A stretch of DNA of 39,321 bases from an uncultured beta proteobacterium (GTDB lineage: Bacteria; Pseudomonadota; Gammaproteobacteria; Burkholderiales; Burkholderiaceae_C). Under the pieces are notes generated by a model. The model had not been told where the DNA came from, ran no database searches, and was given only the letters and a program-made list of their open reading frames with translations. Positions 1-8,398 of this stretch are shown here, one piece after another. Each line of letters starts with the position of its first letter. The first letter of the stretch is position 1. Made by a program: the position numbers and the translations under genes. The stretch lies in assembly GCA_903886275.1 (NCBI GenBank), contig CAISLN010000005.1, positions 1-39,321 of the forward strand. The letters run 5' to 3'.

Positions 1-132
1 CCGGGTACTGGCGAAGTCAAGGAACAACGTGATCGCATCGCGATAGCACGCCACCGTGCGCGGACTGGCAGCGCGCTGCGCCACCAAGTAGTCGGTAAAG
101 AACTGCTGCACGATGGCTGGGAACGTCGGCAG
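1..132 (-). CDS. Third tyrosine recombinase of the RIT trio, N-terminal fragment (RitC-like)
   Basis: An open frame of about 44 codons enters from the left edge on the minus strand. It reads as the N-terminal SAM-like core-binding domain of a phage-integrase family protein, with a segment like QQFFTDYLVAQRAASPRT followed by VACYRDAITLF, the usual ASPxTVxxYRD pattern. It follows directly after the second recombinase gene, which fits the third member of a recombinase-in-trio (RIT) element. The start is unclear. The frame stays open upstream into the preceding gene but has no ATG, GTG or TTG there. Candidates are a CTG at 132 or a GTG at 111, and neither has an obvious Shine-Dalgarno sequence. 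The catalytic domain lies outside the window. Confidence 0.75.
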   Translation of the reverse strand, partial: MPTFPAIVQQFFTDYLVAQRAASPRTVACYRDAITLFLDFASTR

Positions 133-145
133 TTGAGATGTTCGT

Positions 146-1111
146 TCAGACCTTGGTAACCTCCGGCATGTAGTCCTCGAATTGCTGTGCTGCGATCGCC
201 ATGAGTTCCGGCACCGCCTGCAGGTACCAATAGGTACTGGTCACCTTCGCGTGGCCAACGTAGGTAGACAACGCCAGCATTGCTTGATCAACGTCGACGC
301 CTTGCTGTTGCCAGACCAGGATGCGGCGTACGACAAAGGTGTGGCGTAGATCGTGAATACGGGGTGCGTGGTGAGCGCCGCGGTTGACCCAGGCCAGCGC
401 CTTTCTCAGACCATCGAAAACGTGCTCGACATGATGTCGATCGAGCTTCTCGCCGTAGCACCGCAATCGAGTGTCGATAAAGAACGGTGCCTCGTCAGCC
501 TGATCTATGCCAGCCAGATCGCGTATCCAGCGATATTGACCAAGCGCAGACACGGCACTCAAATGCAGTGGCACATGGCGAGACTTGGCGAACTTCGTCT
601 TGCGGATCGTCAGAATGCCGCGCTGTAGATCAACATCGCTGTTGCGCAAGCCCATGGCTTCGGAAACGCGCATGCCTGTGCAGGCGATCAGACCGAACAA
701 CATCTCGAAGACCCTGCCGAAAAGGCCTGGTTCCGGTCCGAGTCGCCGTGCCGCGGCCAGTAAGTCGATAATCTCAAGCTCGGTGTAGATGTGTGGTGCA
801 AGCCGCTCGGACGGTCGACCGAAGATGGTGTAGTCAGGCACCTCGGTGCTCGGCTCAAACTGTTGTAGCCAATGGGCGAATGGGCGCAGGCTTTTGAGTC
901 GGCGTGCCCAGGTTCGCGAATTGACACGGCTGCGACGCGTTTGCCTCGCCCACTCGGCCATGACATCCAGAGTCAACGATTCATAGTTGCCGGTGTTATG
1001 CATAAAGCAGGCCAAGCTGTGCAGGCAATAGGCATGACAGCGCAGGTCAAAGCCCAAGCGCCGTCGCTCCTCCAAATACTGCTCAACGCGTGCCCCGATA
1101 TCGGGGCTCAT
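146..1111 (-). CDS. Second tyrosine recombinase of the RIT trio (RitB-like)
   Basis: A 321-residue phage-integrase family site-specific recombinase. The N-terminal half is a core-binding domain. The C-terminal half carries the full catalytic set: Arg in CTGMRVSEAMGL, Lys in the RKTKFAKSRHVPL beta-hairpin, HDLRHTF with His and Arg, GHAKVTS with the second His, and the nucleophilic Tyr in the TYWYL segment. ATG 1111 is preferred because ATGA overlaps the stop of the upstream recombinase gene by 4 bp, implying translational coupling. A TTG at 1129 would also be in frame. Three consecutive, overlapping integrase genes of different subfamilies are the defining feature of RIT elements, whose recombinases are thought to act together in element movement. 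The gene looks intact. Confidence 0.9.
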   Translation of the reverse strand: MSPDIGARVEQYLEERRRLGFDLRCHAYCLHSLACFMHNTGNYESLTLDVMAEWARQTRRSRVNSRTWARRLKSLRPFAHWLQQFEPSTEVPDYTIFGRPSERLAPHIYTELEIIDLLAAARRLGPEPGLFGRVFEMLFGLIACTGMRVSEAMGLRNSDVDLQRGILTIRKTKFAKSRHVPLHLSAVSALGQYRWIRDLAGIDQADEAPFFIDTRLRCYGEKLDRHHVEHVFDGLRKALAWVNRGAHHAPRIHDLRHTFVVRRILVWQQQGVDVDQAMLALSTYVGHAKVTSTYWYLQAVPELMAIAAQQFEDYMPEVTKV

Positions 1112-2361
1112 GATGCGCTCCCAGACCAAGGCAGTGCCACCTTGATGAGACTGCGACTGTCAAGCTTGGCGTAGATGAGCGTGGTGTTGAGCGAGCGGTG
1201 ACGAAGCACGTCGGCTACTTCCTTCAACGACGAGCCCCCAGCCAGCAGACGGCTGGCCATGGTGTGGCGCAGCAGGTGCGAACGGGTGTATTCCAAGCCA
1301 GCGCGGGCGTAGGCTTGACGAATGGTCTTGCGAACCAGCGCCGGCCCAGTTGGCAGCTCACGCGGTGCAATGCGACGCGCGAACAGCATCCGATGCTTGG
1401 TCTTGGGGCGCTCTTGACGCAGGTACTCGGCGATGGCCTGACCTGTGGATACGGGCAACGGCATCACATCATTACGCCGCCCCTTGGTGCCACGTAGCGT
1501 AATTGTTCCGGCGCGCCAGTCGATGTCGTCCAGACTCAGGCGCGCAATTTCGGCACTGCGAAGTCCGAGGTCTAGTGCACAGTGCACAATGGCATCAGCC
1601 CGCCGCATCGACGGACCGACCTGACCTAAAGAGGCGACAAGTTGCTCGACTTCCTCGGGCTTGAGCGCTTTGGGCAGCGATGAGAGTTGCCAATTCGCCG
1701 GGTAAGCCAAGACTCCCACAAGTGAATGAATTTGATCGCCCAGCATGGCCCGCCAGCGGAAATAGCTGTGAAGACTGGATACAACCAAACCAATACTCGT
1801 GGGTTTCTTGTGGTGCTTGGCCTGCTGGGCGAAGAAGTCTCGAAGATGCTCGGCACGGATCTCTGTAAAGTTGATGCAGCCGTCACCAAAGCGTGAGAAA
1901 AGCAGGCGTCCGACGATGGCCAACGCGTCCTTGCGGGTACTGGAGGCCAGATTGCGCACCTCGATCATGTACTTGTCGTAGGACCGCAGTTCCTCTTCGA
2001 TAGGAGTCAATTCGACAGCCCTGAGTGCAATGACACCAGCGGCACGAAACGCCGCCAGCAGGTGCCCAAGCGCCGCCCTGAGGCTGCTTCGGTCATGGAT
2101 TACCGATCCACATGAGCACTGCGGCAAATGCACATCGAGAAACTCGGTGATGAGCGCCTCGGTGACATCGCTAGCCTTCTTTTGCGTGGATCCCATCCAC
2201 CGTGACAGATGCGCGACGCTGCCCTTGCAGCACTTGATGTAGCCAGCGGCATAACCGATGTCGATCAGGTATTGTTCGTAGCGTTGGCTGTACGGTAACA
2301 GCGGGTCACCCTCCGAGTCGCATTCGCGGGGCTCGTGGCACGATAGAAGCTTGGTCATCAT
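1108..2361 (-). CDS. First tyrosine recombinase of the RIT trio (RitA-like)
   Basis: A 417-residue phage-integrase family recombinase, the largest and first gene of the trio. The N-terminal part has two SAM-like helical regions, including SLHSYFRWRAMLGD. The catalytic domain has Arg in DLGLRSAEIARLSL, Lys in LRGTKGRRNDVMPL, HLLRHTMASRLL, LRHRSLNTT and the final Tyr in LIYAKLD, so all key residues are present. ATG 2361 is chosen because GGAG lies 7 bases upstream of it; an in-frame start a few codons further upstream lacks such a site. The gene ends with an ATGA overlap onto the second recombinase. Nothing in the sequence suggests inactivation. Confidence 0.9.
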   Translation of the reverse strand: MMTKLLSCHEPRECDSEGDPLLPYSQRYEQYLIDIGYAAGYIKCCKGSVAHLSRWMGSTQKKASDVTEALITEFLDVHLPQCSCGSVIHDRSSLRAALGHLLAAFRAAGVIALRAVELTPIEEELRSYDKYMIEVRNLASSTRKDALAIVGRLLFSRFGDGCINFTEIRAEHLRDFFAQQAKHHKKPTSIGLVVSSLHSYFRWRAMLGDQIHSLVGVLAYPANWQLSSLPKALKPEEVEQLVASLGQVGPSMRRADAIVHCALDLGLRSAEIARLSLDDIDWRAGTITLRGTKGRRNDVMPLPVSTGQAIAEYLRQERPKTKHRMLFARRIAPRELPTGPALVRKTIRQAYARAGLEYTRSHLLRHTMASRLLAGGSSLKEVADVLRHRSLNTTLIYAKLDSRSLIKVALPWSGSAS

Positions 2362-2482
2362 GGTAGTCTCCAAAAGTAGGAGAACCACTGCACCAGCAAG
2401 CGAGGACTATGTCTAGTGAAAAAAGGCGCTGTGCCAACCTCCCCCTCGAAAAATTCACTGCAGCCACAAAGACGGATGTGAA

Positions 2483-2509
2483 CTACGCATAGTTGACGTC
2501 TATGCATAG
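2483..2509. other. Candidate tyrosine-recombinase core site upstream of the RIT genes
   Basis: CTACGCATAG, a 7-bp spacer TTGACGT, then CTATGCATAG. The two 10-bp arms are inverted repeats matching at 9 of 10 positions. Two arms of about 10 bp around a 6-8 bp crossover region is the usual layout of a tyrosine-recombinase core site. Its position about 120 bp upstream of the first recombinase gene fits an element end or attachment site. Function is inference; no second copy is visible because the other end lies outside the window. Confidence 0.4.
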
Positions 2510-2980
2510 CGACCGGAATACCCAACACGAACCTTATTGCCAGAATCATCCATCAAAAGGAGTGGTACGACGCGCGAACCATAGGCCTTTCCGAAGAAAA
2601 GATCGAAGAGATTTAGCTGAATTAATTGGTGTCAATCGTTCTTCTTACCCGAGCAAATCCTGCGCGTTCCCAAGGCCAGATTTCCACGCCATAGCGGTTC
2701 TCAATCCTTTTCACCATCGCTATGGACAAGTCATCGGTCAACTCGTCGACGAAGTAAGAGCTGCGCAGGGTGTGGCCGCCGGAGCGAACGTGTAGGAATT
2801 TGGTCGCTCGAGTTCGACACCAATTTCCGGAAATTGGTGTCGAACTCGAGCGGTACGAAGTGGCGTTCATCAGGAAGCCACTGGCAATCACAGTCAGGCC
2901 GACTATCAAGGCGTTCTCAAAGAAGTTCTAAACGAGACCGGGCCGCAGGGGCGTGGCGCACCCAAAAATAATCGGACGAG
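2510..2980. other. Gene-poor stretch between the RIT element and the EPS genes, with coding-like fragments
   Basis: No complete gene could be supported here. On the minus strand about 2622-2760 reads like real protein (VDELTDDLSIAMVKRIENRY, then EIWPWERAGFARVRRTI) and ends in a stop, but I do not recognise the family. On the plus strand near 2561-2615 a short frame EWYDARTIGLSEEKIEEI also reads protein-like and has no start. The stretch holds a 48-bp perfect palindrome at 2805-2852. It is most simply a junction zone of gene remnants where the mobile element entered. Confidence 0.4.
2805..2852. repeat. 48-bp perfect palindrome
   Basis: Two 24-bp arms meet with no spacer at 2828/2829. The left arm begins CGCTCGAGTTCGACACC and ends AATTTCC; the right arm is its exact reverse complement. 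There is no T-run on either side, so it does not look like an ordinary intrinsic terminator. It lies about 300 bp beyond the candidate recombinase core site. It could be an element end, a binding site for a dimeric protein, or a cruciform-forming replication or transfer site. None of these can be decided from sequence alone. Confidence 0.9.
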
Positions 2981-3520
2981 TTACCCCACGCACTCCGCGC
3001 GCCGCAGAGTTGCTGCATCAACTCGCATAGTCACCGGCTTACTCAATATTTCTAACAAGATCATGGAGCGACCGTCGGCATTGCTTGTTTGGTAGATGGC
3101 CTCAACGCCAGCAAATGGCCCCTCTGTGACGACGACGCGCGCGCCTTCCTCAAAGAGTTTTTCAGGAGGACCTATTTGTTCGCGAGACTGTAGCTGTGCG
3201 ATCAGTTGGTCATCCACCTTGGCCGCGTGCCCGCCAAAACGAACCAACTGGGTAACCCCCATGGTTGACCTAATCGGCGCCCAGCTTTGGCCGAGTCCAC
3301 TGGCATCAAGGTGAATAAATAGGTAGCGTGCAAACATAGGCTCCAGCACCAAAATGACTTTGCGCTGGCGGATTCGCTCAAGTTTTAGCAACGGCATATA
3401 GCAATCAAAACCCTGCCGATTCAGGTTGGCCAGGGCGCGTGCTTCTTGCCTCGGCTTGGTAAGGATCAGGTACCAGGATAGGCTGGAGCTAAGACTGGCA
3501 CTTGTTTTTTCATCGGTCAT
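2981..3520 (-). CDS. RfaH/NusG-family transcription antiterminator
   Basis: A 179-residue NusG paralogue. An NGN domain spans about residues 14-110, starting WYLILTKPRQEARALANL and including GFDCYMPLL and ARYLFIHLD. A C-terminal KOW-type domain spans about 120-175, with GARVVVTEGPFAGVEAIYQ. Specialised NusG paralogues of the RfaH type travel with RNA polymerase on long surface-polysaccharide operons and suppress termination. This gene is the last of the run exporter-wzz-wecA-like, all on the minus strand, so it likely controls the local EPS operons. The start has AGG 5 bases upstream. No canonical ops element was found in the leaders I read, so its recruitment site is unknown. Confidence 0.88.
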   Translation of the reverse strand: MTDEKTSASLSSSLSWYLILTKPRQEARALANLNRQGFDCYMPLLKLERIRQRKVILVLEPMFARYLFIHLDASGLGQSWAPIRSTMGVTQLVRFGGHAAKVDDQLIAQLQSREQIGPPEKLFEEGARVVVTEGPFAGVEAIYQTSNADGRSMILLEILSKPVTMRVDAATLRRAECVG

Positions 3521-3631
3521 GCAGACCTCGCTATGCTACATCCCACCAATACAGGGTGGCGTTTGCAGCCTGGCGACTTGTGGTCATCTGGTCGTACCCC
3601 GCAAGCCTTGCGCCCTCGCGGCGCTGTGACA

Positions 3632-4705
3632 TCAAGAAAGGCGCGTCAGGCGCGCGTAGAAGGTTGAATACACAAACGCGCAAAACGCGAGCCCTACCAT
3701 CAGGTCTATGCTTTGTGTGCTCACGTTGGTGGCAATCAGCACCGGCAGCAGGGCCGCTATCCACATGGTTGCGCCAGTGGCAGAATTGCGAGCAAGGTTG
3801 CTTGAATGAGGCATCAGCCGACGAATCAACCGTTTCTTTACCAAGCTGTGCATATGCAAGCGATCGGGGTCGCCAGGGCTCATCCCTCGCCTGCTGCGCC
3901 GAACAATGCTGAACAATACTTCGAGTATGGGATAGCCGCATACCAGCAACATCGCCCAGGCAGAGACATCAGGATGCCGAGCCATGATTAACACGGCAAT
4001 CCAGGCCAGTGCGAAGCCAATAAAATAGGCGCCGCCATCGCCTAGAAATATCTTTCCAAGCGGCCAGTTGAGCAGCAAAAAGCCAAAGACCGCACCGGCA
4101 AGTACCAAGCAGGTACTGGCGAGGTCTGTGTCACCTACCGAAAGACAAATGGCTGCGAATCCACCCAATATGATGACCACCGTGCCTGAAGCAAGGCCGT
4201 TAAATCCGTCGATGATGTTAATAGAGTTGGCTACGCCGCCCACGGCCAACGCGGTAAAAGCCACGGCCACAACGGTATATCCAAACATCCAATCCATAGC
4301 CGGAATGTTCAAGCGAGTAATGGCATAGCCTGTAACTCCCCAGCCCAACACACCGCTAAACATAGTGGCCAACAGGCGAACTTTAACGCTGACCCGTTTG
4401 GTAATGTCTTCTAACAAACCAAAGCCGAATGCCGGAATGCCCGCAAGCATCAGCGGCCACAGCAGCGATTGGATAGCGTGAGGTGCCAATAAATACCCTG
4501 CAACTACACCGATAGCGATAGCTATCCCACCGACGCGTGGCGTGGGATGGGTGTGCGATTTCTGTATACCTTCAAGGCTGTCCATGCTCAAATGGCCGTG
4601 CCAATCTTGGGTAGCAACCAGCAAAACAGCAACCGCCAATGCGGCCAAGCAGGCAAAAACTGCCGGCTGCACGAATGCGCTATTGTTCCATATTGCTTCA
4701 ATCAT
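3632..4705 (-). CDS. WecA/MraY-family polyprenyl-phosphate sugar-1-phosphate transferase
   Basis: A 357-residue polytopic membrane enzyme of the polyprenyl-phosphate N-acetylhexosamine-1-phosphate transferase family. It would load the first sugar phosphate onto undecaprenyl phosphate at the cytoplasmic face. Visible family motifs are HPTPRVGGIAI near the N-terminus, LLEDITKRVSVKVRLL (the acidic DD-type region, here ED), NSINIIDGFNGLASG, FLGDGGAYFIGF and a late DPDRLHMHSLV loop. About ten hydrophobic segments are seen. ATG 4705 is preferred because GGGAG lies 6 bases upstream. With the PglC-like gene at 17852-18436 the window has two possible initiating transferases, so the two loci may serve different polymers. 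Confidence 0.88.
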   Translation of the reverse strand: MIEAIWNNSAFVQPAVFACLAALAVAVLLVATQDWHGHLSMDSLEGIQKSHTHPTPRVGGIAIAIGVVAGYLLAPHAIQSLLWPLMLAGIPAFGFGLLEDITKRVSVKVRLLATMFSGVLGWGVTGYAITRLNIPAMDWMFGYTVVAVAFTALAVGGVANSINIIDGFNGLASGTVVIILGGFAAICLSVGDTDLASTCLVLAGAVFGFLLLNWPLGKIFLGDGGAYFIGFALAWIAVLIMARHPDVSAWAMLLVCGYPILEVLFSIVRRSRRGMSPGDPDRLHMHSLVKKRLIRRLMPHSSNLARNSATGATMWIAALLPVLIATNVSTQSIDLMVGLAFCAFVYSTFYARLTRLS

Positions 4706-4820
4706 AATTTCTCCCACTGTCACTCTTGCTATTCAGCACATGGAATCGACATTGCCCTGCAGCCCAAGTGACGCTATGCATTTTTCTATATACCGCCATG
4801 TTTAACTCAGGCACGTAGCT

Positions 4821-5987
4821 TTAGCCGATTCCCAGCGCCCTGCGCCAGGCCAGGCGAATCTTGCTTAGTTTTTGCACCGTCTCAGGCTGATCAGCCGAAC
4901 TGCGCAACGCCTGCCGCACAAACACAAACAACAGGAGTGCAAAGCCCGAGGCCAAGGTGGCGACCGCTGCAATCATTCCCTTTTTGGGCTTGCTCTTGCG
5001 CTCTGGCGGTAGCGCAGTGTCCACTACTTGAATAACAGCACCCTCTCGGCTCTCGTCCACGCGGGCAATTTCATACTGCTTGGCAAAGAGTTCGAACAGG
5101 GTTTCCTGGTACTTGAAGTTGCGGTATTTGGCGATGTAGTCACTGGAGCCTTCCGCACCAGCGGGTTGTTGCTGCTCGGCACGTGATAGTTGTGTACGCA
5201 TAGCACCTAGTTCGGTCTGCGCCTGTTTGAAGTCGGGGGCAGAGTCTGACAAATAGCCGCGCATGCTGGCGAGCTTGATCTCCTGCGCCGTGATGCCGGC
5301 CTTGAGCCTTGCCAATCCTTCCACCGCTGCCTTGGGGTCTGCCTTGAGCGCATCAACTGTCACGCCGCTGGACTTCAACGCCTGCTCGGCCTTGGTCAAG
5401 TTGTCCTTGGCGCTGGTCAACTGCTTCTCGAAGAAGACACGGCGCTGCTGGGCTTCGGTAAGGGCCAAGCGCTTGAGCAGGACACCGAGCTCATCAATGT
5501 GTGCATTGGCCAGATCGGCCGCAAAGATGGGGTCTTTGTCATCCACTTCGACGGTGATGAGTCCGTCCTTGCCGCTGCTCACACGGACCATTGTTTCCAA
5601 TGTTGTGCGTGTTTCATCCTTTAGCTTCTGCTCGTACCGCTCAGTAAGCTTGAAGCGACCAATCAAAGCATCCTGAACGCTACGGCTTTTCAAGAAAGCG
5701 ACATATTGATCCGCAGGGCTCTTGAGTCCACCGGCAGCACCAGCCAAACTACCCAGTGCGCCAAGGCTTGCGATCAGGCTGGCTGCACCACTGGCCTGTT
5801 GCTGCGGCGGCATGAACTTGGTGGTAGCCGTATAGGTGGGCGCGATGGTGAAGGTGTAGCCCAAGGCCAGGAGGCCGACCACGAGCGGTCCCAGCACCAG
5901 CAAGCGCAGATTCTCAACCACGACCTGCAGCAAATCGAGCAGGCTGATTTCGTCTTCGTCTTGTGACACCACAGCGTTTTCGTTCAT
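4821..5987 (-). CDS. Wzz/chain-length determinant family protein (polysaccharide co-polymerase)
   Basis: A 388-residue Wzz-domain inner-membrane protein that would set EPS chain length. The N-terminus has the cytoplasmic EISLLDLLQVVVENLRLL segment leading into the first membrane helix at about 30-50. A large periplasmic coiled-coil region follows, and the second helix is near 340-365 after LPPERKSKPKKG, the usual Pro-rich approach. A Gly/Ala-rich stretch (LIASLGALGSLAGAAGG) sits at about 70-90. ATG 5987 is assumed; a GTG at 5993 overlaps the stop of the exporter gene and is also possible, so the two are probably translationally coupled. Unlike the second wzz at 19700-20542, this copy is complete. 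Confidence 0.88.
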   Translation of the reverse strand: MNENAVVSQDEDEISLLDLLQVVVENLRLLVLGPLVVGLLALGYTFTIAPTYTATTKFMPPQQQASGAASLIASLGALGSLAGAAGGLKSPADQYVAFLKSRSVQDALIGRFKLTERYEQKLKDETRTTLETMVRVSSGKDGLITVEVDDKDPIFAADLANAHIDELGVLLKRLALTEAQQRRVFFEKQLTSAKDNLTKAEQALKSSGVTVDALKADPKAAVEGLARLKAGITAQEIKLASMRGYLSDSAPDFKQAQTELGAMRTQLSRAEQQQPAGAEGSSDYIAKYRNFKYQETLFELFAKQYEIARVDESREGAVIQVVDTALPPERKSKPKKGMIAAVATLASGFALLLFVFVRQALRSSADQPETVQKLSKIRLAWRRALGIG

Positions 5988-5989
5988 GG

Positions 5990-8398
5990 TCACAGTCCCA
6001 GGGTCCTGAAGGCGGCCACACCCAAACCAAAGTTGGCGAGGATTTGGGTCCAGTCCTTCAGTGCGCGAATGGTGAAGTTGTAATTGCTTTCGCGGTCAAT
6101 TTGGGCTGGCACCACCACGGTGTCGCCGGGCATGAGTGGCAATGATTCAAAGTTGCCACCAAAGAGCCCGGAGCGATCTCGCCGCGCCACAATGCTGCCG
6201 TCTGCCCGCAGGACAAAGATTTGGCCTGGCTCTGCGTCTTCGGTCAGGCCGGCGGATTTGATGACGTCGGTGACGGTCTTGCCCTGCTTGTAGAGGAACA
6301 CATTTTCGTTGTTGACCGAACCAAAGGCCGCTACAAAGCTGGGTACCGAGGGGATCAGAATGCGGTCGCCGTCTTCCAACGGGATGTCGGGCAACGCAGC
6401 CAGGGCCTTGGCAGCAGGATCCAATTCCAGCGCCATGCGGCCGTTGCTGCGCATGGAGCGCAGACGGTCGATTTGGCTCTTGAGTTGGGCTTGCTGCTGC
6501 TGCTGTAGGGCTTGGGCCTGGGCCTGGTTTTCTGCCTTGGTGTTGGCCGCCAAGGCGGTGGCCTGGGACTGGGCCTGCGACTCCAGGCGGCGCACCAATG
6601 CGTCCAGGCTTTCTTGTTGGCGCTGGCGCACCGACTCGCGGTTGAACTCGGTGCCAAACACATAGGCCTGGGGGGTCAGGCCACCCACGCGGCGCAGCAA
6701 CTGCGGCATGCTCTCACCGGGCAGGGCTTGGTAGACGCCGGGGGCGGCCACTTCGCCCTCCACACGCACCAAGCGGTTTTGGCGCTCTTGTGGCAGGCGC
6801 AGGTCGTTCTGGCTCATGATAGTGACCACATCGCCCGGCAACAGGGGCAGGTTGTTGGCATCGTCTTTTTCGAGAATGGCCTTGCCCAGGTTGAAGGGGA
6901 CAAGCTCGGTGCTGAGGCGGTTGCGGTCCAGGCGTTCGATCACCGCATATTCCCAGTTGATCTGATCGACCATGCCACGCACACGGCTGGCGACCTTGCT
7001 GCCTGCTTCTTTGCTGCCTGCTTCTTTGCTGGCTGCTTCCTTGTTGTTGCCCTGCTGGAGCAATTCGTTGCCCATGGTGTTTTGCACCAGTATATTTTTG
7101 CGCTTGTAGTAGTCGGTGGTGATCAGGGCCTCGCGCTCGGGGATAAGGTCGCGAATTTTCATACCCTCAAACCAACCATAGCGCAGGGGTTCGGCCACCG
7201 TGCCTTGCAGGGTTACCGCATTGGCAAAGGCCTGGCTGATGGGCAGCATGGTGAGCACATCGCCATCGCGCAGGGGCAGCTTGAGGCCTTGCGCGTTGAG
7301 GGCAATTTCTTGCACCTGGCGAGCCGGTATTTTGTCTGCGTCTATGCGTTCGAGCAGGGCCTTTTGGGCCTTGGCCAATGCGGGCACGCCGCCGCCTAGG
7401 CTGAGCACTTCGCCCACCGTGGTGCTGGCCGACTTGAGCTCGTAGATGGCGGCCTGGTCCAGCGCACCGGTTACTGCCACGCGGGCACCCACGGGCGGGA
7501 TGACGATGACGTCGCCGCTTTGCAGTGGCAGGTCGCGGCCCTTGTCGCCACGGGCAATAAAGTCGTACAGGTCCAGCGTGGTGACCACGCGGCCGGCGCG
7601 GGTGAGCTGGATGTTGCGCATGGAGCCGTTGGAGGTGGGGCCGCCGCTGGCAAACAGGGCATTGACCAGGGTGCTCAGGCTAGAGACCTTGTAGGTGCCG
7701 GGCTGGCGCGCCTGGCCCACCACATAGACCTGGATGCTGCGCAGGCGACCCAGGTTGGCGTTGACGTTGAAGTTGGTAAAGACCTTGGACAGTTGGCTGC
7801 GCAGCACATTTTCAAGATCGCGCACCGGCACACCGGCCAGAGAAAAAGTGCCTACCTTGGGCAGGCTGATTTGGCCATTGCGGTCCAGTGTGTGGGTGCC
7901 GCTGTAGTCCACTGCGCCCCAGACCTGTACCCTGACCTCGTCGCCAGCGCCGAGCACATATTCGGCGGGCGCGGGCAGTGCCGTGTCAGGTGCATAGCCT
8001 TGGGCGCTCTCAAACAGCTCAACGCCAAAAACTGGCAACAGCTTGCCTGTGGACTCCTGCACAAAGCGCTGAAACTGGCTGGGGAGTTGGGGTTTTATCG
8101 GTGCGCGCTTGGCATCTGGTGCAATAGCGGCGTCATTGGGTGCGACTTGCGCATCTTCCCTGGCCTGTGGTTTGGCAGCATTCATGCCGCCAAGGTCGGG
8201 CACTTTGGCAAGGATGGCTGGGTCTGCCGCATTGGCAGGGGTGTTGCCTGTTGCAGGACCGGCCTGCGCAAACGCAACAGGCACTTGGGTCAACAAGAGT
8301 GCGGCGCACAGAAGCGACTGCAAAAAATGACGGGCTGATGAAAGCTCGCGAACAGTGATCGCTGCTGCTTTGCCCACGCTGGAGTGACTCAATTTCAA
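5990..8398 (-). CDS. Outer-membrane polysaccharide export protein (Wza-like, multiple SLBB domains)
   Basis: An 802-residue exported protein. A signal peptide runs to about residue 45 (LLCAALLLTQVPVAFAQA). A Poly_export domain begins at YVLGAGDEVRVQVWGAVDYS, and several SLBB repeats follow, recognisable from recurring VxVxGxVxxPGxY patterns such as VYVVGQARQPGTYKV and VRVEGEVAAPGVYQ. It is about twice the length of E. coli Wza, as is usual for the long multi-SLBB exporters. The likely start is TTG 8398, with AGG 7 bases upstream. It is the first gene of an export operon and overlaps wzz. An in-frame 15-bp tandem repeat encodes three KEAGS-like units in the middle of the protein. Confidence 0.9.
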   Translation of the reverse strand: MKLSHSSVGKAAAITVRELSSARHFLQSLLCAALLLTQVPVAFAQAGPATGNTPANAADPAILAKVPDLGGMNAAKPQAREDAQVAPNDAAIAPDAKRAPIKPQLPSQFQRFVQESTGKLLPVFGVELFESAQGYAPDTALPAPAEYVLGAGDEVRVQVWGAVDYSGTHTLDRNGQISLPKVGTFSLAGVPVRDLENVLRSQLSKVFTNFNVNANLGRLRSIQVYVVGQARQPGTYKVSSLSTLVNALFASGGPTSNGSMRNIQLTRAGRVVTTLDLYDFIARGDKGRDLPLQSGDVIVIPPVGARVAVTGALDQAAIYELKSASTTVGEVLSLGGGVPALAKAQKALLERIDADKIPARQVQEIALNAQGLKLPLRDGDVLTMLPISQAFANAVTLQGTVAEPLRYGWFEGMKIRDLIPEREALITTDYYKRKNILVQNTMGNELLQQGNNKEAASKEAGSKEAGSKVASRVRGMVDQINWEYAVIERLDRNRLSTELVPFNLGKAILEKDDANNLPLLPGDVVTIMSQNDLRLPQERQNRLVRVEGEVAAPGVYQALPGESMPQLLRRVGGLTPQAYVFGTEFNRESVRQRQQESLDALVRRLESQAQSQATALAANTKAENQAQAQALQQQQQAQLKSQIDRLRSMRSNGRMALELDPAAKALAALPDIPLEDGDRILIPSVPSFVAAFGSVNNENVFLYKQGKTVTDVIKSAGLTEDAEPGQIFVLRADGSIVARRDRSGLFGGNFESLPLMPGDTVVVPAQIDRESNYNFTIRALKDWTQILANFGLGVAAFRTLGL
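6999..7043 (-). repeat. Three 15-bp in-frame tandem repeats inside the exporter gene
   Basis: Two identical units CTGCCTGCTTCTTTG followed by a third with two changes, encoding Lys-Glu-Ala-Gly/Ala-Ser repeats on the minus strand. Unit length is a multiple of three, so changes in copy number would lengthen or shorten a hydrophilic linker without breaking the frame. Confidence 0.85.

Noticed and set aside
2622..2909. A 95-codon minus-strand frame between the RIT element and rfaH as a gene
   Set aside because: Only its last part reads like protein, the frame runs through the 48-bp palindrome, and no ribosome site or family match was seen; kept as a possible remnant only.
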